A stretch of 64,000 nt of DNA, taken from Linyphia triangularis. Lineage: Eukaryota; Arthropoda; Arachnida; Araneae; Linyphiidae. A program made the position numbers and the translations under genes. Below are positions 10,901 to 22,923 of this stretch, piece by piece (the first letter of the stretch is position 1; the number at the start of each line of letters is the position of its first letter). The notes beneath the pieces were generated by a model. It was not told where the DNA came from. It worked only from the letters and a program-made list of their open reading frames with translations, and made no database searches. The DNA lies in contig OZ021729.1 of the NCBI GenBank assembly GCA_963978545.1, positions 15,238,501 through 15,302,500 of the forward strand, written 5' to 3'.

Positions 10901-13900
10901 AAAAAAATCACTTAATGAAATGATATAAATTGTTTTCATGTAATGTCTATCTATTATAAATAAAAATTAAAATTACAAGAAATACTTTCTATACTTTCTA
11001 TAATAATATTATTATAAGAAACAACTTTTTATAAAACCTTGACCTTTGGTGAGTAAGTAAGAAAAAAATCATTTAATGAAATGATATAAATTGTTTTCAT
11101 GTAATGTCTATCTATTATAAATAAAAATTAAAATTACAAGAAATACTTTCTATACTTTCTATAATAATATTATTATAAGAAACAACTTTTCATAAAACCT
11201 TGACATTTGGTGAGTAAGTAAGAAAAAAATCATTTAATGAAATGATATAAATTGTTTTCATGTAATGTCTATCTATTTTAAAAAAAATTAAAATTACAAG
11301 AAATACTTTCTATACTTTCTATAATAATATTATTATAAGAAACAACTTTTTATAAAACCTTGACATTTGGTGAGTAAGTAAGAAACAAATCACTTAATGA
11401 AATGATATAAATTGTTTTCATGTAATGTCTCATATAAATGAAAATTAAAATTACAAGAAATACTTTCTATAATAATATTATTATAAGAAACAACTTTTTA
11501 TAAAACCTTGACAATTGGTGAGTAAGTAAGAAAAAAATCACTTAATGAAATGATATATATTGTTTTCATGTAATGTCTATCTATTATAAATAAAAATTAA
11601 AATTACAAGAAATACTTTCTATACTTTCTATAATAATATTATTATAAGAAACAACTTTTTATAAAACCTTGACAATTGGTGAGTAAGTAAGAAAAAAATC
11701 ACTTAATGAAATGATATAAATTGTTTTCATGTAATGTCTATCTATTATAAATAAAAATTAAAATTACAAGAAATACTTTCTATACTTTCCATAATAATAT
11801 TATTATAAGAAACAACTTTTTATAAAACCTTGACAATTGGTGAGTAAGTAAGAAAAAAATCACTTAATGAAATGATATAAATTGTTTTCATGTAATGTCT
11901 ATCTATTATAAATAAAAATTAAAATTACAAGAAATACTTTCTATACTTTCTATAATAATATTATTATAAGAAACAACTTTTTATAAAACCTTGACATTTG
12001 GTGAGTAAGTAAGAAAAAAATCATTTAATGAAATGATATAAATTGTTTTCATACAATGTCTATCTATTATAAATAAAAATTAAAATTACAAGAAATACTT
12101 TCTATACTTTCTATAATAATATTATTATAAGAAACAACTTTTCATAAAACCTTGACATTTGGTGAGTAAGTAAGAAAAAAATCATTTAATGAAATGATAT
12201 AAATTGTTTTCATGTAATGTCTATCTATTATAAATAAAAATTTAAATTACAAGAAATACTTTCTATACTTTCTATAATAATATTATTATAAGAAACAACT
12301 TTTCATAAAACCTTGACATTTGGTGAGTAAGTAAGAAAAAAATCATTTAATGAAATGATATAAATTGTTTTCATGTAATGTCTATCTATTATAAATAAAA
12401 TTAAAATTACAAGAAATACTTTCTATACTTTCTATAATAATATTATTATAAGAAACAACTTTTTATAAAACCTTGACAATTGGTGAGTAAGTAAGAAAAA
12501 ATTCATTTAATGAAATGATATAAATTGTTTTCATGTAATGTCTATCTATTATAAATAAAAATTTAAATTACAAGAAATACTTTCTATACTTTCTATAATA
12601 ATATTATTATAAGAAACAACTTTTTATAAAACCTTGACAATTGGTGAGTAAGTAAGAAAAAATTCATTTAATGAAATGATATAAATTGTTTTCATGTAAT
12701 GTCTATCTATTATAAATAAAAATTAAAATTACAAGAAATACTTTCTATACTTTCTATAATAATATTATTATAAGAAACAACTTTTTATAAAACCTTGACA
12801 ATTGGTGAGTAAGTAAGAAAAAAATCACTTAATGAAATGATATAAATTGTTTTCATGTAATGTCTATCTATTATAAATAAAAATTAAAATTACAAGAAAT
12901 ACTTTCTATACTTTCTATAATAATATTATTATAAGAAACAACTTTTTATAAAACCTTGACCTTTGGTGAGTAAGTAAGAAAAAAATCATTTAATGAAATG
13001 ATATAAATTGTTTTCATGTAATGTCTATCTATTATAAATAAAAATTAAAATTACAAGAAATACTTTCTATACTTTCTATAATAATATTATTATAAGAAAC
13101 AACTTTTCATAAAACCTTGACATTTGGTGAGTAAGTAAGAAAAAAGTCATTTAATGAAATGATATAAATTGTTTTCATGTAATGTCTATCTATTTTAAAA
13201 AAAATTAAAATTACAAGAAATACTTTCTATACTTTCTATAATAATATTATTATAAGAAACAACTTTTTATAAAACCTTGACATTTGGTGAGTAAGTAAGA
13301 AACAAATCACTTAATGAAATGATATAAATTGTTTTCATGTAATGTCTCATATAAATGAAAATTAAAATTACAAGAAATACTTTCTATAATAATATTATTA
13401 TAAGAAACAACTTTTTATAAAACCTTGACAATTGGTGAGTAAGTAAGAAAAAAATCACTTAATGAAATGATATATATTGTTTTCATGTAATGTCTATCTA
13501 TTATAAATAAAAATTAAAATTACAAGAAATACTTTCTATACTTTCTATAATAATATTATTATAAGAAACAACTTTTTATAAAACCTTGACAATTGGTGAG
13601 TAAGTAAGAAAAAAATCACTTAATGAAATGATATAAATTGTTTTCATGTAATGTCTATCTATTATAAATAAAAATTAAAATTACAAGAAATACTTTCTAT
13701 ACTTTCCATAATAATATTATTATAAGAAACAACTTTTTATAAAACCTTGACAATTGGTGAGTAAGTAAGAAAAAATTCATTTAATGAAATGATATAAATT
13801 GTTTTCTTGTAATGTCTATCTATTATAAATAAAAACTAAAATTACAAGAAATACTTTCTATACTTTCTATAATAATATTATTATAAGAAACAACTTTTTT

Positions 13901-15480
13901 ATAAAACCTTGACAATTGGTGAGTAAGTAAGAAAAAAATCACTTAATGAAATGATATAAATTGTTTTCATGTAATGTCTATCTATTATAAATAAAAATTA
14001 AAATTACTAGAAATACTTTCTATACTTTCTATAATAATATTATTATAAGAAACAACTTTTTATAAAACCTTGACATTTGGTGAGTAAGTAAGGAAAAAAT
14101 CATTTAATGAAATGATATAAACTGTTTTCATGTAATGTCTATCTATTATAAATAAAAATTAAAATTACAAGAAATACTTTCTATACTTTCTATAATAATA
14201 TTATTATAAGAAACAACTTTTCATAAAACCTTGACATTTGGTGAGTAAGTAAGAAAAAAATCATTTAATGAAATGATATAAATTGTTTTCATGTAATGTC
14301 TATCTATTATAAATAAAAATTAAAATTACAAGAAATACTTTCTATACTTTCTATAATAATATTATTATAAGAAACAACTTTTTATAAAACCTTGTCAATT
14401 GGTGAGTAAGTAAGAAAAAAATCACTTAATGAAATGATATAAATTGTTTTCATGTAATGTCTATCTATTATAAATAAAAATTAAAATTACAAGAAATACT
14501 TTCTATACTTTCTATAATAATATTATTATAAGAAACAACTTTTTATAAAACCTTGACAATTGGCGAGTAAGTAAGAAAAAAATCACTTAATGAAATGATA
14601 TAAATTGTTTTCATGTAATGTCTATCTATTATAAATAAAAATTAAAATTACAAGAAATGCTTTCTTTAATTTCCATAATAATATTATTATAAGAAACAAC
14701 TTTTTATAAAATCTTGACAATTGGTGAGTAAGTAAGAAAAAATTCATTTAATGAAATGATATAAATTGTTTTCTTGTAATGTCTATCTATTATAAATAAA
14801 AACTAAAATTACAAGAAATACTTTCTATACTTTCTATAATAATATTATTATAAGAAACAACTTTTTTATAAAACTTTGACAATTGGTGAGTAAGTAAGAA
14901 AAAAATCACTTAATGAAATGATATAAATTGTTTTCATGTAATGTCTATCTATTATAAATAAAAATTAAAATTACAAGAAATACTTTCTATACTTTCTATA
15001 ATAATATTTTTATAAGAAACAACTTTTTATAAAACCTTGACATTTGGTGAGTAAGTAAGAAACAAATCACTTAATGAAATGATATAAATTGTTTTCATGT
15101 AATGTCTCATATAAATGAAAATTAAAATTACAGGAAATACTTTCTATAATAATATTATTATAAGAAACAACTTTTTATAAAACCTTGACAATTGGTGAGT
15201 AAGTAAGAAAAAAATCACCTAATGAAATGATATAAATTGTTTTCATGTAATGTCTATCTATTATAAATAAAAATTAAAATTACAAGAAATACTTTCTATA
15301 ATAATATTATTATAAGAAACAACTTTTTATAAAACCTTGACAATTGGTGAGTAAGTAAGAAAAAAATCACTTAATGAAATGATATAAATTGTTTTCATGT
15401 AATGTCTATCTATTATAATTAAAAATTAAAATTACAAGAAATACTTCCTATATTTTCAAAAATAATATTATTATAAGAAA
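7985..15480. repeat. Large satellite array of ~161-bp monomers (about 46 copies)
   Basis: The marker TTGACAATTGGTGAG or TTGACATTTGGTGAG recurs at steps of 160-162 bases over 7.5 kb (8,301, 8,463, 8,624, 8,784, 8,945, 9,106, 9,267, 9,428, 9,589 and onward). Each monomer contains AATGAAATGATATAAATTG, TTTTCATGTAATGTCTATC, ATAAATAAAAATTAAAATTAC and a palindromic AATAATATTATTATAAG. A shorter variant has CTCATATAAATG and lacks one CTATACTTT block; it is seen near 8,220, 11,431, 13,348 and 15,107. Diagnostic variants (AATT/ATTT, CACTT/CATTT, TTTTTAT/TTTTCAT) are patterned along the array. The first monomer (7,985-8,150) is the most divergent, as is the last (about 15,400-15,480), the usual edge decay. 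No reading frame crosses it. Confidence 0.97.
9910..13743. repeat. Tandem duplication of a ~1,917-bp, about 12-monomer higher-order unit
   Basis: Rare monomer variants recur at a constant offset. The variant CATACAATG is at 10,132 and 12,050, GACCTTTGG at 11,041 and 12,958, and the CATATAAATG short monomer at 11,431 and 13,348. The offset is 1,917-1,918, with a one-base deletion near 12,397 explaining the difference. The match starts near 9,910/11,828 and ends near 11,826/13,743, so two almost identical blocks lie end to end. Flanking parts (9,770-9,900, 13,745-14,080, 14,710-14,900) share the TTTTCTTGTAATG variant and suggest earlier, partial rounds. Confidence 0.88.
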
Positions 15481-16300
15481 CTTTGAAATAGTTATTGCAT
15501 GACAAGTTAAAAAAAAAATCTCAAAAGAATTCAAATTGGCTGTCATTTGTTGTAATTGTAGCTTCATCGTATAATCAATTCCAGCCACTGAAATAATATG
15601 ATATAATAAAAAAAAATCCTTTACACGCATTGTCACTTTTCATAATTATAACCCGGCGTCGATATCAAAAACATTTTTATCAGCAAAATGTACGGCAAAC
15701 TATATTTCAAAATTTATTTATTAAATATGAACTTGAACTTCATCTCTAATTAATGAAGTATTGATTTAAATAAAAAAAAAATTTGAAGAGGAAAGAGTTT
15801 CAACAATGGTCGGTCAAATATTATTTCATTGCTATTGGATAATAGCAAGTTTGTTCCTTAGTATTCCGTAAAAGCGGCTTTTTGGTGACAGTAACAACTC
15901 AAAAATTAGATAGAATGCATTGTCATCGACATTGAATCTATCTGCCAAGTTTCAGCCAGATTGGATGTCGGCAAGGGGGTTAATTAGGCCTCTGAAGATT
16001 CCGCTCCCATCGACAAACACACAAAATCGAAGTTAATATAAAGGAATTAATAATAAATAACAATTTCACTAAAAAAAGAAACTTTATTAACATGAAAAAT
16101 AAATTTTCTGATTATTTTAAAAAATGTTTCTATTATAATTTCATTAATAAGTGATAAATTTCTGCTAATGTTTTCTTTCGTGAGGAATTTGCAGTGGAAT
16201 CATTGTGTGGTGCTGCCATCTATGTTCATGCAATGGAGTTTATAATATTTTAATCATTTTTAATTAATCAAATTGAAACATGGCAGAACTTACCCCAATG
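15481..16300. other. AT-rich stretch after the satellite; nothing recognised
   Basis: A minus-strand frame at 15,448-15,636 overlaps the satellite edge and is not credible. The segment 15,900-16,030 (GCCAAGTTTCAGCCAGATTGG and nearby) has the look of a dispersed-repeat fragment, but no second copy is seen in the window. Confidence 0.55.
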
Positions 16301-16309
16301 TTGTTTATC

Positions 16310-16470
16310 GTGTATTGATAAAATTAGTATTTATTGGGTACTGGTAAAAGTACTATTTATTAGGTACAGATAAAAATACTATTTGTAGTGTACTGATAAA
16401 AGTACTATTTATCGGGTAATCATAAAAGTACTCTTTATCGGGTTCTTATAATAGTACAGTTTATCAGGAT
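16310..16470. repeat. Minisatellite of 26-bp units, about six copies
   Basis: Units resemble TACTGATAAAAGTACTATTT plus ATCGGG and follow each other at 26 bases, with several substitutions per unit. The first and last units are the most diverged. Confidence 0.85.
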
Positions 16471-16818
16471 ATAAGTATTCTTTTTTATGGTTTTAATAAT
16501 TCTATTTTAAAATTAAGAAGTAATCTGACACTAAAACAGTTTCCTTCTCGTGAAAAAAAAAAGTTAGTGGAATTTGTATTTTAATATAAAATACATATTC
16601 CACAAACATATATTTATGTATATTTTATAATATTTATGTATTAAATTCAAAACTATATAATAATTGAGTAAAAAGTTTTTCTACTTCCTCTAAGAAGTTA
16701 CTCAAAGCTCGGAAGTTATTCAATTTAAATATCACTATCACGCTACTTTTACAATAGATAACTAGATAACACAATGCTGAAGAATTGATTGAATAAAAAG
16801 ATGAATACGAAGATTTAT

Positions 16819-16852
<34 letters not shown>

Positions 16853-17162
16853 GTCCATTTCTCCCCATTACTGTTGCAGTCAACCTCACACTGAAATTGG
16901 AAAAGACAAATTTATAGGTAAATAAAAAAAAAATTCATCTCATTAAATATTAGAGGTAAAGAAATTAAATAACATACAAAGTGTTACTAAATAACTCATT
17001 CTAAGGAATTGTAATTGACAAATTTTAAAGAAAACAAAATGTGTTACTCTCTACATTACTTCAATTTATTTTTTCCTCTTATCATCAAATTAGTTAAAAG
17101 ACCACCCATGATAAATTTGTACAACTTTGCAAAAACATATTTCATGTTTAAAAGGAAGCAAT
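16471..17162. other. AT-rich stretch with a ~30-base T-run at about 16,820
   Basis: No coding evidence. The minus-strand frame at 16,634-16,858 begins in the homopolymer and is a chance frame. Confidence 0.6.
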
Positions 17163-17575
17163 AGCAATGACCATTCCCTATACTCGCTATGTTACAATCT
17201 TCTAGCCCAGTGCATTTAGAAACTAGTTTGTAGAAAACCGTGAAATTTGGCAAGCAAGTACAAAAAATATCACTTAATGAAATGGCATAAATTGTTTTCA
17301 TTTAATGTCTATCTATAAATGAAAACTAAAATAGCAAAAATCAACACCAGGTAGAGCCGCTGTATAAGTATTGACGTAAGTATTTCAAACTTAAAATAAA
17401 ATATATTTGACGCTATTTTGGAGTATTTAATTTATGTCATTTTATGAAGTGATCATTTTCCTTACCAACTCGCAAAATGTCACGGAGGTTTTATAGAAAG
17501 TAGTTTCTAAATGCACTGGGCTAGAAGATTGTAAAGTAGCGAGCATAGAAAATGATCCTTACTAAGACACTTAAG
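17163..17575. mobile_element. Family D foldback MITE, copy D2
   Basis: Both arms are present. The left arm (from about 17,168) reads CCATTCCCTATACTCGCTATG, then CTTCTAGCCCAGTGCATTTA, then a segment very like the satellite monomer (AATGAAATGGCATAAATTG, TTTTCATTTAATGTCTATC). The right arm (about 17,437-17,568) is its reverse complement with substitutions. Arms are about 130 bp and the whole element about 410 bp. A minus-strand frame at 17,056-17,301 lies in the left arm and is not a gene. Confidence 0.88.
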
Positions 17576-17849
17576 ATTGCTTATACAAATGACTACAATA
17601 ACGCTATGATTGGCTTAGGTTGGTGTTGGGAAAAACATTGAGGCGATATCACAAGGTGATAGCTGATTAATATGAAAAAATACCTGAGATGATGTCAGGA
17701 AAAGTGTTTTTTATTGTTGTATTTTTATTTTGTTTATCTAATTAATTTAATATTTTAATTATTTATTTCTATTCTTGAACCGGTAATTTAAACGCTAGCT
17801 CTGTTTAGTTTGGTCATGGCAATTCTCGATCATGTTCTCCTCAGTTCAC

Positions 17850-18755
17850 TTAAACCGAATTTACACGCTACCAGTCGGGCCTCCAGTTTAGATCACCAGT
17901 TCTGTGACGTCGGCAACGCGACCGTTGCGCCGTCTATCGGTGATGACGGGAGAGCGCACGTGATCGGTTGATCGGAGTCGCCGGCGCCAGTAAATAGAAA
18001 ATGTTTGGTTTACTGGAACCAGTAGCCTGCTGACGTCACATGACCAGTGGTGTAGTGTAAAATAAAAAGGTGTGGGAACGCTTTGTCACATAAAGTGAAT
18101 GATATAAGAATTAAAAAAAAAAAAAAACGTTATATCACTTTTGTTGATAAATCGGTTAGCGTTCCCGTTAAAATTAGAGTAGCAGAAACCTTCTTCAAGG
18201 AAAGAGAGCGAAGAACTTTGTGTGCCAGACCACAATTTTGTTTTTTTAAAAATGGAGATAGTTGGCGTGAACTTGTGTACGTGAGTTTTAGTCATCGATA
18301 GTTTTAGTCCGTATTCATGACGAGCCATATAAATTTGACGTCTGGAATTCATCCACAAATACAGATCATTCGTCGAAGAAGATAATTGACATTGGATGAA
18401 TGATAGTATTGCATGTGTCGGATTGTTGATGGAATGGCCATGTGTGGGTGGCCACGCCTCTTTCAAGTTTTTTGAAAATACTTGAACTTGCCTGCTCAGC
18501 TATGAAGTTGTGGATAGAAAACGAAAGCATAGTTTTGCATTCAGTTTCCTATAAAAAAAAATGTTAAAATATATATATATATATATGTATAAATTTTAAA
18601 ATTTTTAGGTGAGGGAACGCCGTTCCTCCTACTAAAAAGGTAAAGGATCGCCGTTCCCACGCGTTCCCGCTCCACTACACCCCTGCACATGACGTCACTG
18701 ACTGGCGATCTAAACTGGAAACTCAACTGGTAGCGTATAAATCCGGCTTTAAACG
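17850..18755. mobile_element. Inverted-repeat element interrupted by a hAT-like MITE
   Basis: Left arm 17,850-17,914 contains ACACGCTACCAGT, TCCAGTTTAGATC and GTGACGTC. The right arm, 18,690-18,754, carries the reverse complement with roughly one mismatch in five. The interior is GC-richer than the surroundings (GCGACCGTTGCGCCG, GTCGCCGGCGCC). Removing the 641-bp insertion at 18,045-18,685 and one copy of CACATGAC leaves a compact element of about 250 bp. No coding frame is evident. Confidence 0.72.
18045..18685. mobile_element. hAT-like MITE with perfect 8-bp target-site duplication
   Basis: The ends are CAGTGGTGTAGTG on the left and, read inward from the right, CAGGGGTGTAGTGG. The subterminal words GGTGTGGGAACG (left) and CGTGGGAACGG (right, inward) also pair. 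The insertion is flanked by CACATGAC on both sides (18,037-18,044 and 18,686-18,693). An 8-bp duplication and CAG-type ends are the signature of the hAT superfamily. The 641-bp body contains overlapping frames (plus 18,083-18,301; minus 18,086-18,466) without transposase motifs, so it is non-autonomous. Confidence 0.88.
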
Positions 18756-20198
18756 TCTGGTGTAATCGCTTAAAAACCCGGAAGCAGCAGATGGCGCTGA
18801 ATGCCCACTCCACTTTACCAATGCCAACTCCACTTTTTAGAACAGTGGACGATCGATATAAAAAATATAATTTTAGTAGTTTCAAGAATGAAATAGTTTT
18901 TCTAGGTATAAAAATGTTTAGACCCTCGATTTTTTTTTTTATTTTTTTTTTTATTTTTTAAAATTTTTTTTTTTTAGAAAATGATTTTTGGTTTAATCCA
19001 TGATTCATGCAATCGATGGATTTACATTGACACAAAAGGGCTAGATTAGGTTAAAGTTTGCTTACTTATAAGACTTCCTTTTAAAAAAAATCAAAAAAAA
19101 AATCGTGAAATTATTCAATAATAAGCTTATTTTAACATATAAGATAGGTAATTGAAAGAAATGATTTTAATTAAAGAATAAACGAACAGTAAACCATTAT
19201 CTAATAGCACATTAATTTGCTTAAATAATAATTTGAATTAATATAATACCTCGCGCAGTACTATCAGCATAACGTGAGTGGAATGAGCAATACGCGCCGC
19301 ATTGCGGCTGAAAAGTGGAGAGGAGATTCCATCCAGACTGTGTTAAAAAATAATGTTACGAATTTTTCTCGCAGGAAATGATGACACAGCTTTGACTGAA
19401 TAAAAACTATAATTTAATCTCTATTCGAAGGCTCACGAAACTTCTTCGAACAACAAAAACAATCGCTATCAAGCTGCAATACAAGCTACGATACATACAA
19501 TTTCGAACACAGCGTTAGTTCAGGCTCAGAAAGTAAACATCGGAAGCTTTTCAAACTGCAGACGATTCCGAACGCAAATGACCTCGATTTCATTTTTCGT
19601 TTCTTTAAATAGTTTCACTGGAGAAAGTTCTAGCAAAATCCAGCCGACCAATCGTCTGAGCGAAATGCCTTGAAATTTGTCGAATGACTTAAGTATTACC
19701 ATCTTTTCCAACCCGAATTATCGCTATTTACAAAATAGAATAAATTAAAAAAGAACGTTGAAAAAAAGAAATACGTCAGTGTTTACGATTTTGTACAGAA
19801 TAAAATAAAAATAGAACTTTAAAATAAATACGTCACTGTTTAACAGAATAAAATAAAATATAACTTTAAAATAAATACGTCACTACATACAATTCTTTAC
19901 AAATGATTTTTGAAACAATATGATTGCAGCAGACATATAAGTGAACTTGTGAGAGCGTGATTGAGTGTAGCCGTGGTTTAACCTACATTTTCAAATAATT
20001 TTAGTTTAGTTACCATTAGTGGCAACATTGTGGCGATATTTTTATCAGAATTTCGGTCGTCAGCAAAAAAGGAAAAAAAAAAAAAAGAAGAAAAAAAAAA
20101 AAAAAAGGATGTTAGACGTCGAAGTTATTCCCATGATTCTATTAATACCTATGTAAAATAAAAAGTTTGATAAAAAAAAAGGTTGACAAATAAAAGAT
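18756..20198. other. AT-rich stretch with a short tandem repeat at 19,770-19,895
   Basis: Around 19,770-19,895 the words AATACGTCA, CAGAATAAAATAAAA and AACTTTAAAATAA recur about three times at roughly 55 bases. The minus-strand frames at 18,541-18,885 and 19,526-19,711 show no motif. An A-rich purine tract lies at 20,070-20,107. Nothing else is recognised. Confidence 0.55.
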
Positions 20199-20334
<136 letters not shown>

Positions 20335-20454
20335 GCAAATAAAGATGTTTTAAAAACACACAAATAGCGAGGCACTCGTTCATTGGAAAAAACTATTTTT
20401 TATTTTATTTATAAAGTTTTTTTACTTTTAACATCCCAGGTAGTACATAGGTAT

Positions 20455-20530
20455 TGGCTAATGTCGGAAATAGGGGTTCTGGAAAGATTGGCCAATCCAT
20501 GTCGAAACCGAGCATCGTTCCAAAATACGC
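20455..20530 (+). repeat. Short dispersed repeat, copy 2 (other copy at 3,755-3,836)
   Basis: Shares GGGGTTCTGGAAAGAT, GCATCGTTCCAAAATAC and the words between with the copy at 3.8 kb, in the same orientation. Confidence 0.65.
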
Positions 20531-20787
20531 GATTTTTTGAAAAAAAAAAATTTAAATAAACATATCAAAACCTTTACAAAAGATAAATTTTACCCTTCCG
20601 TCCTTTCTTATAAAGATATTTTTCATTTTTAATCTCTGCATCAATACTCATACTCAAATATTCTGCTTCCGAAGGAAAGGCAAAAAAATTTTCAGAAGAT
20701 TTTTGTAATGCTCCCCTAACTTTTAAAATTATTAATTTATTTCTTTTCATTTGCGTAATTTTTTTTTTTTATTTAAGATGAAGTCAT

Positions 20788-21196
20788 AGTAAGGATTATT
20801 CCCTATACCCGCTATGATATAATCTTCTAGACCAATACATTTAGAAACTACTTTGTATAAAACCTCGAAATTTGGTGAGTAGGTACAAAAATGATCACCT
20901 TAATGAAATAACATTAATTAAAAACTCAAAAGCAGCGTCTAATATATTTTACTACATATTTGAAATCCTTACTTTAATACATATACATGGGCTACACCTG
21001 GTTTTGTCTTTTACTATTTAAATTTTTTTTTATAATAGATAGATATTAAATGAAAACAATTTATGGTTATTTCATTAGGTGATTTTTTTTTTACCTACTC
21101 ACCAAATTTTAAGGTTTTATAGAAATTAGTTTCTAGAAGTGCACTGGACTAGAAGATTTTGCAACATATCGCATACAGGGAATGGGCCTAACTAGA
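20788..21196. mobile_element. Family D foldback MITE, copy D3
   Basis: Left arm starts AGTAAGGATTATTCCCTATA and contains CATTTAGAAACTACTTTGTA and ATTTGGTGAGTAGGTAC. The right arm is the reverse complement, ending GGGAATGGGCCTAACTAGAA. Read inward from the right end, the arm gives TTTGGTGAGTAGG, then AATCACCTAATGAAAT, TTTTCATTTAATATCTATC and TATTATAA, which parallels the satellite monomer word for word. It ends 11 bases before the (AAT)n array. Confidence 0.87.
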
Positions 21197-21207
21197 ACTT
21201 CCTCAGA

Positions 21208-22324
<1,117 letters not shown>

Positions 22325-22691
22325 TTTAGCGGGATACGGTAGGGCTAGTGCACCCTGGTTTGGAGCATAGTAGTTTTTTTTTTTTTTTTTTTTTGCATTT
22401 CTCTACGTTTTGGAACTTTCTGATTTCAAAAAATGATCTAGAAAAAATGTGTGTGTGTGTGCAGGGCCTGATCATGACAAGTTGGGGCCCAAGGCCCGGA
22501 CACATTCGGGGCCCTTTTTTCAAACAAGTGATTTATTGGAAATGGACTCGACGCAAAGTCAAATGAATTAACATGAAATACAGAAAAAGTTGATGAATTA
22601 TTGTTAATATTGTTTTCTAAAAGTTTTTTTTTTTTTTTTTATCGCAAATAAAGAAACAAATTTCTAACAATCAAATTTATAAATCAAAAAA

Positions 22692-22886
22692 CAGGGTGTC
22701 CACAGATCGGGAATATCGGGAAAAGTCAGGGAATTCGGTATTTCGGGAAAAATCAGGGAATTATCAGGGATTTTGTCAAAAAGTTTAAAGGAATTTTCCG
22801 AAATTAAAATGAAACTTTTAATTTTGACAATTAAAAATACCTTGCTACCAAAAATATAAAAATCAATTTGAAAAAAAAAATAGAAA

Positions 22887-22923
<37 letters not shown>

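Noticed and set aside
7985..15480. Possible CRISPR-like array because of regular spacing
   Set aside because: Units are contiguous near-identical monomers with no unique spacers, and the DNA is eukaryotic.
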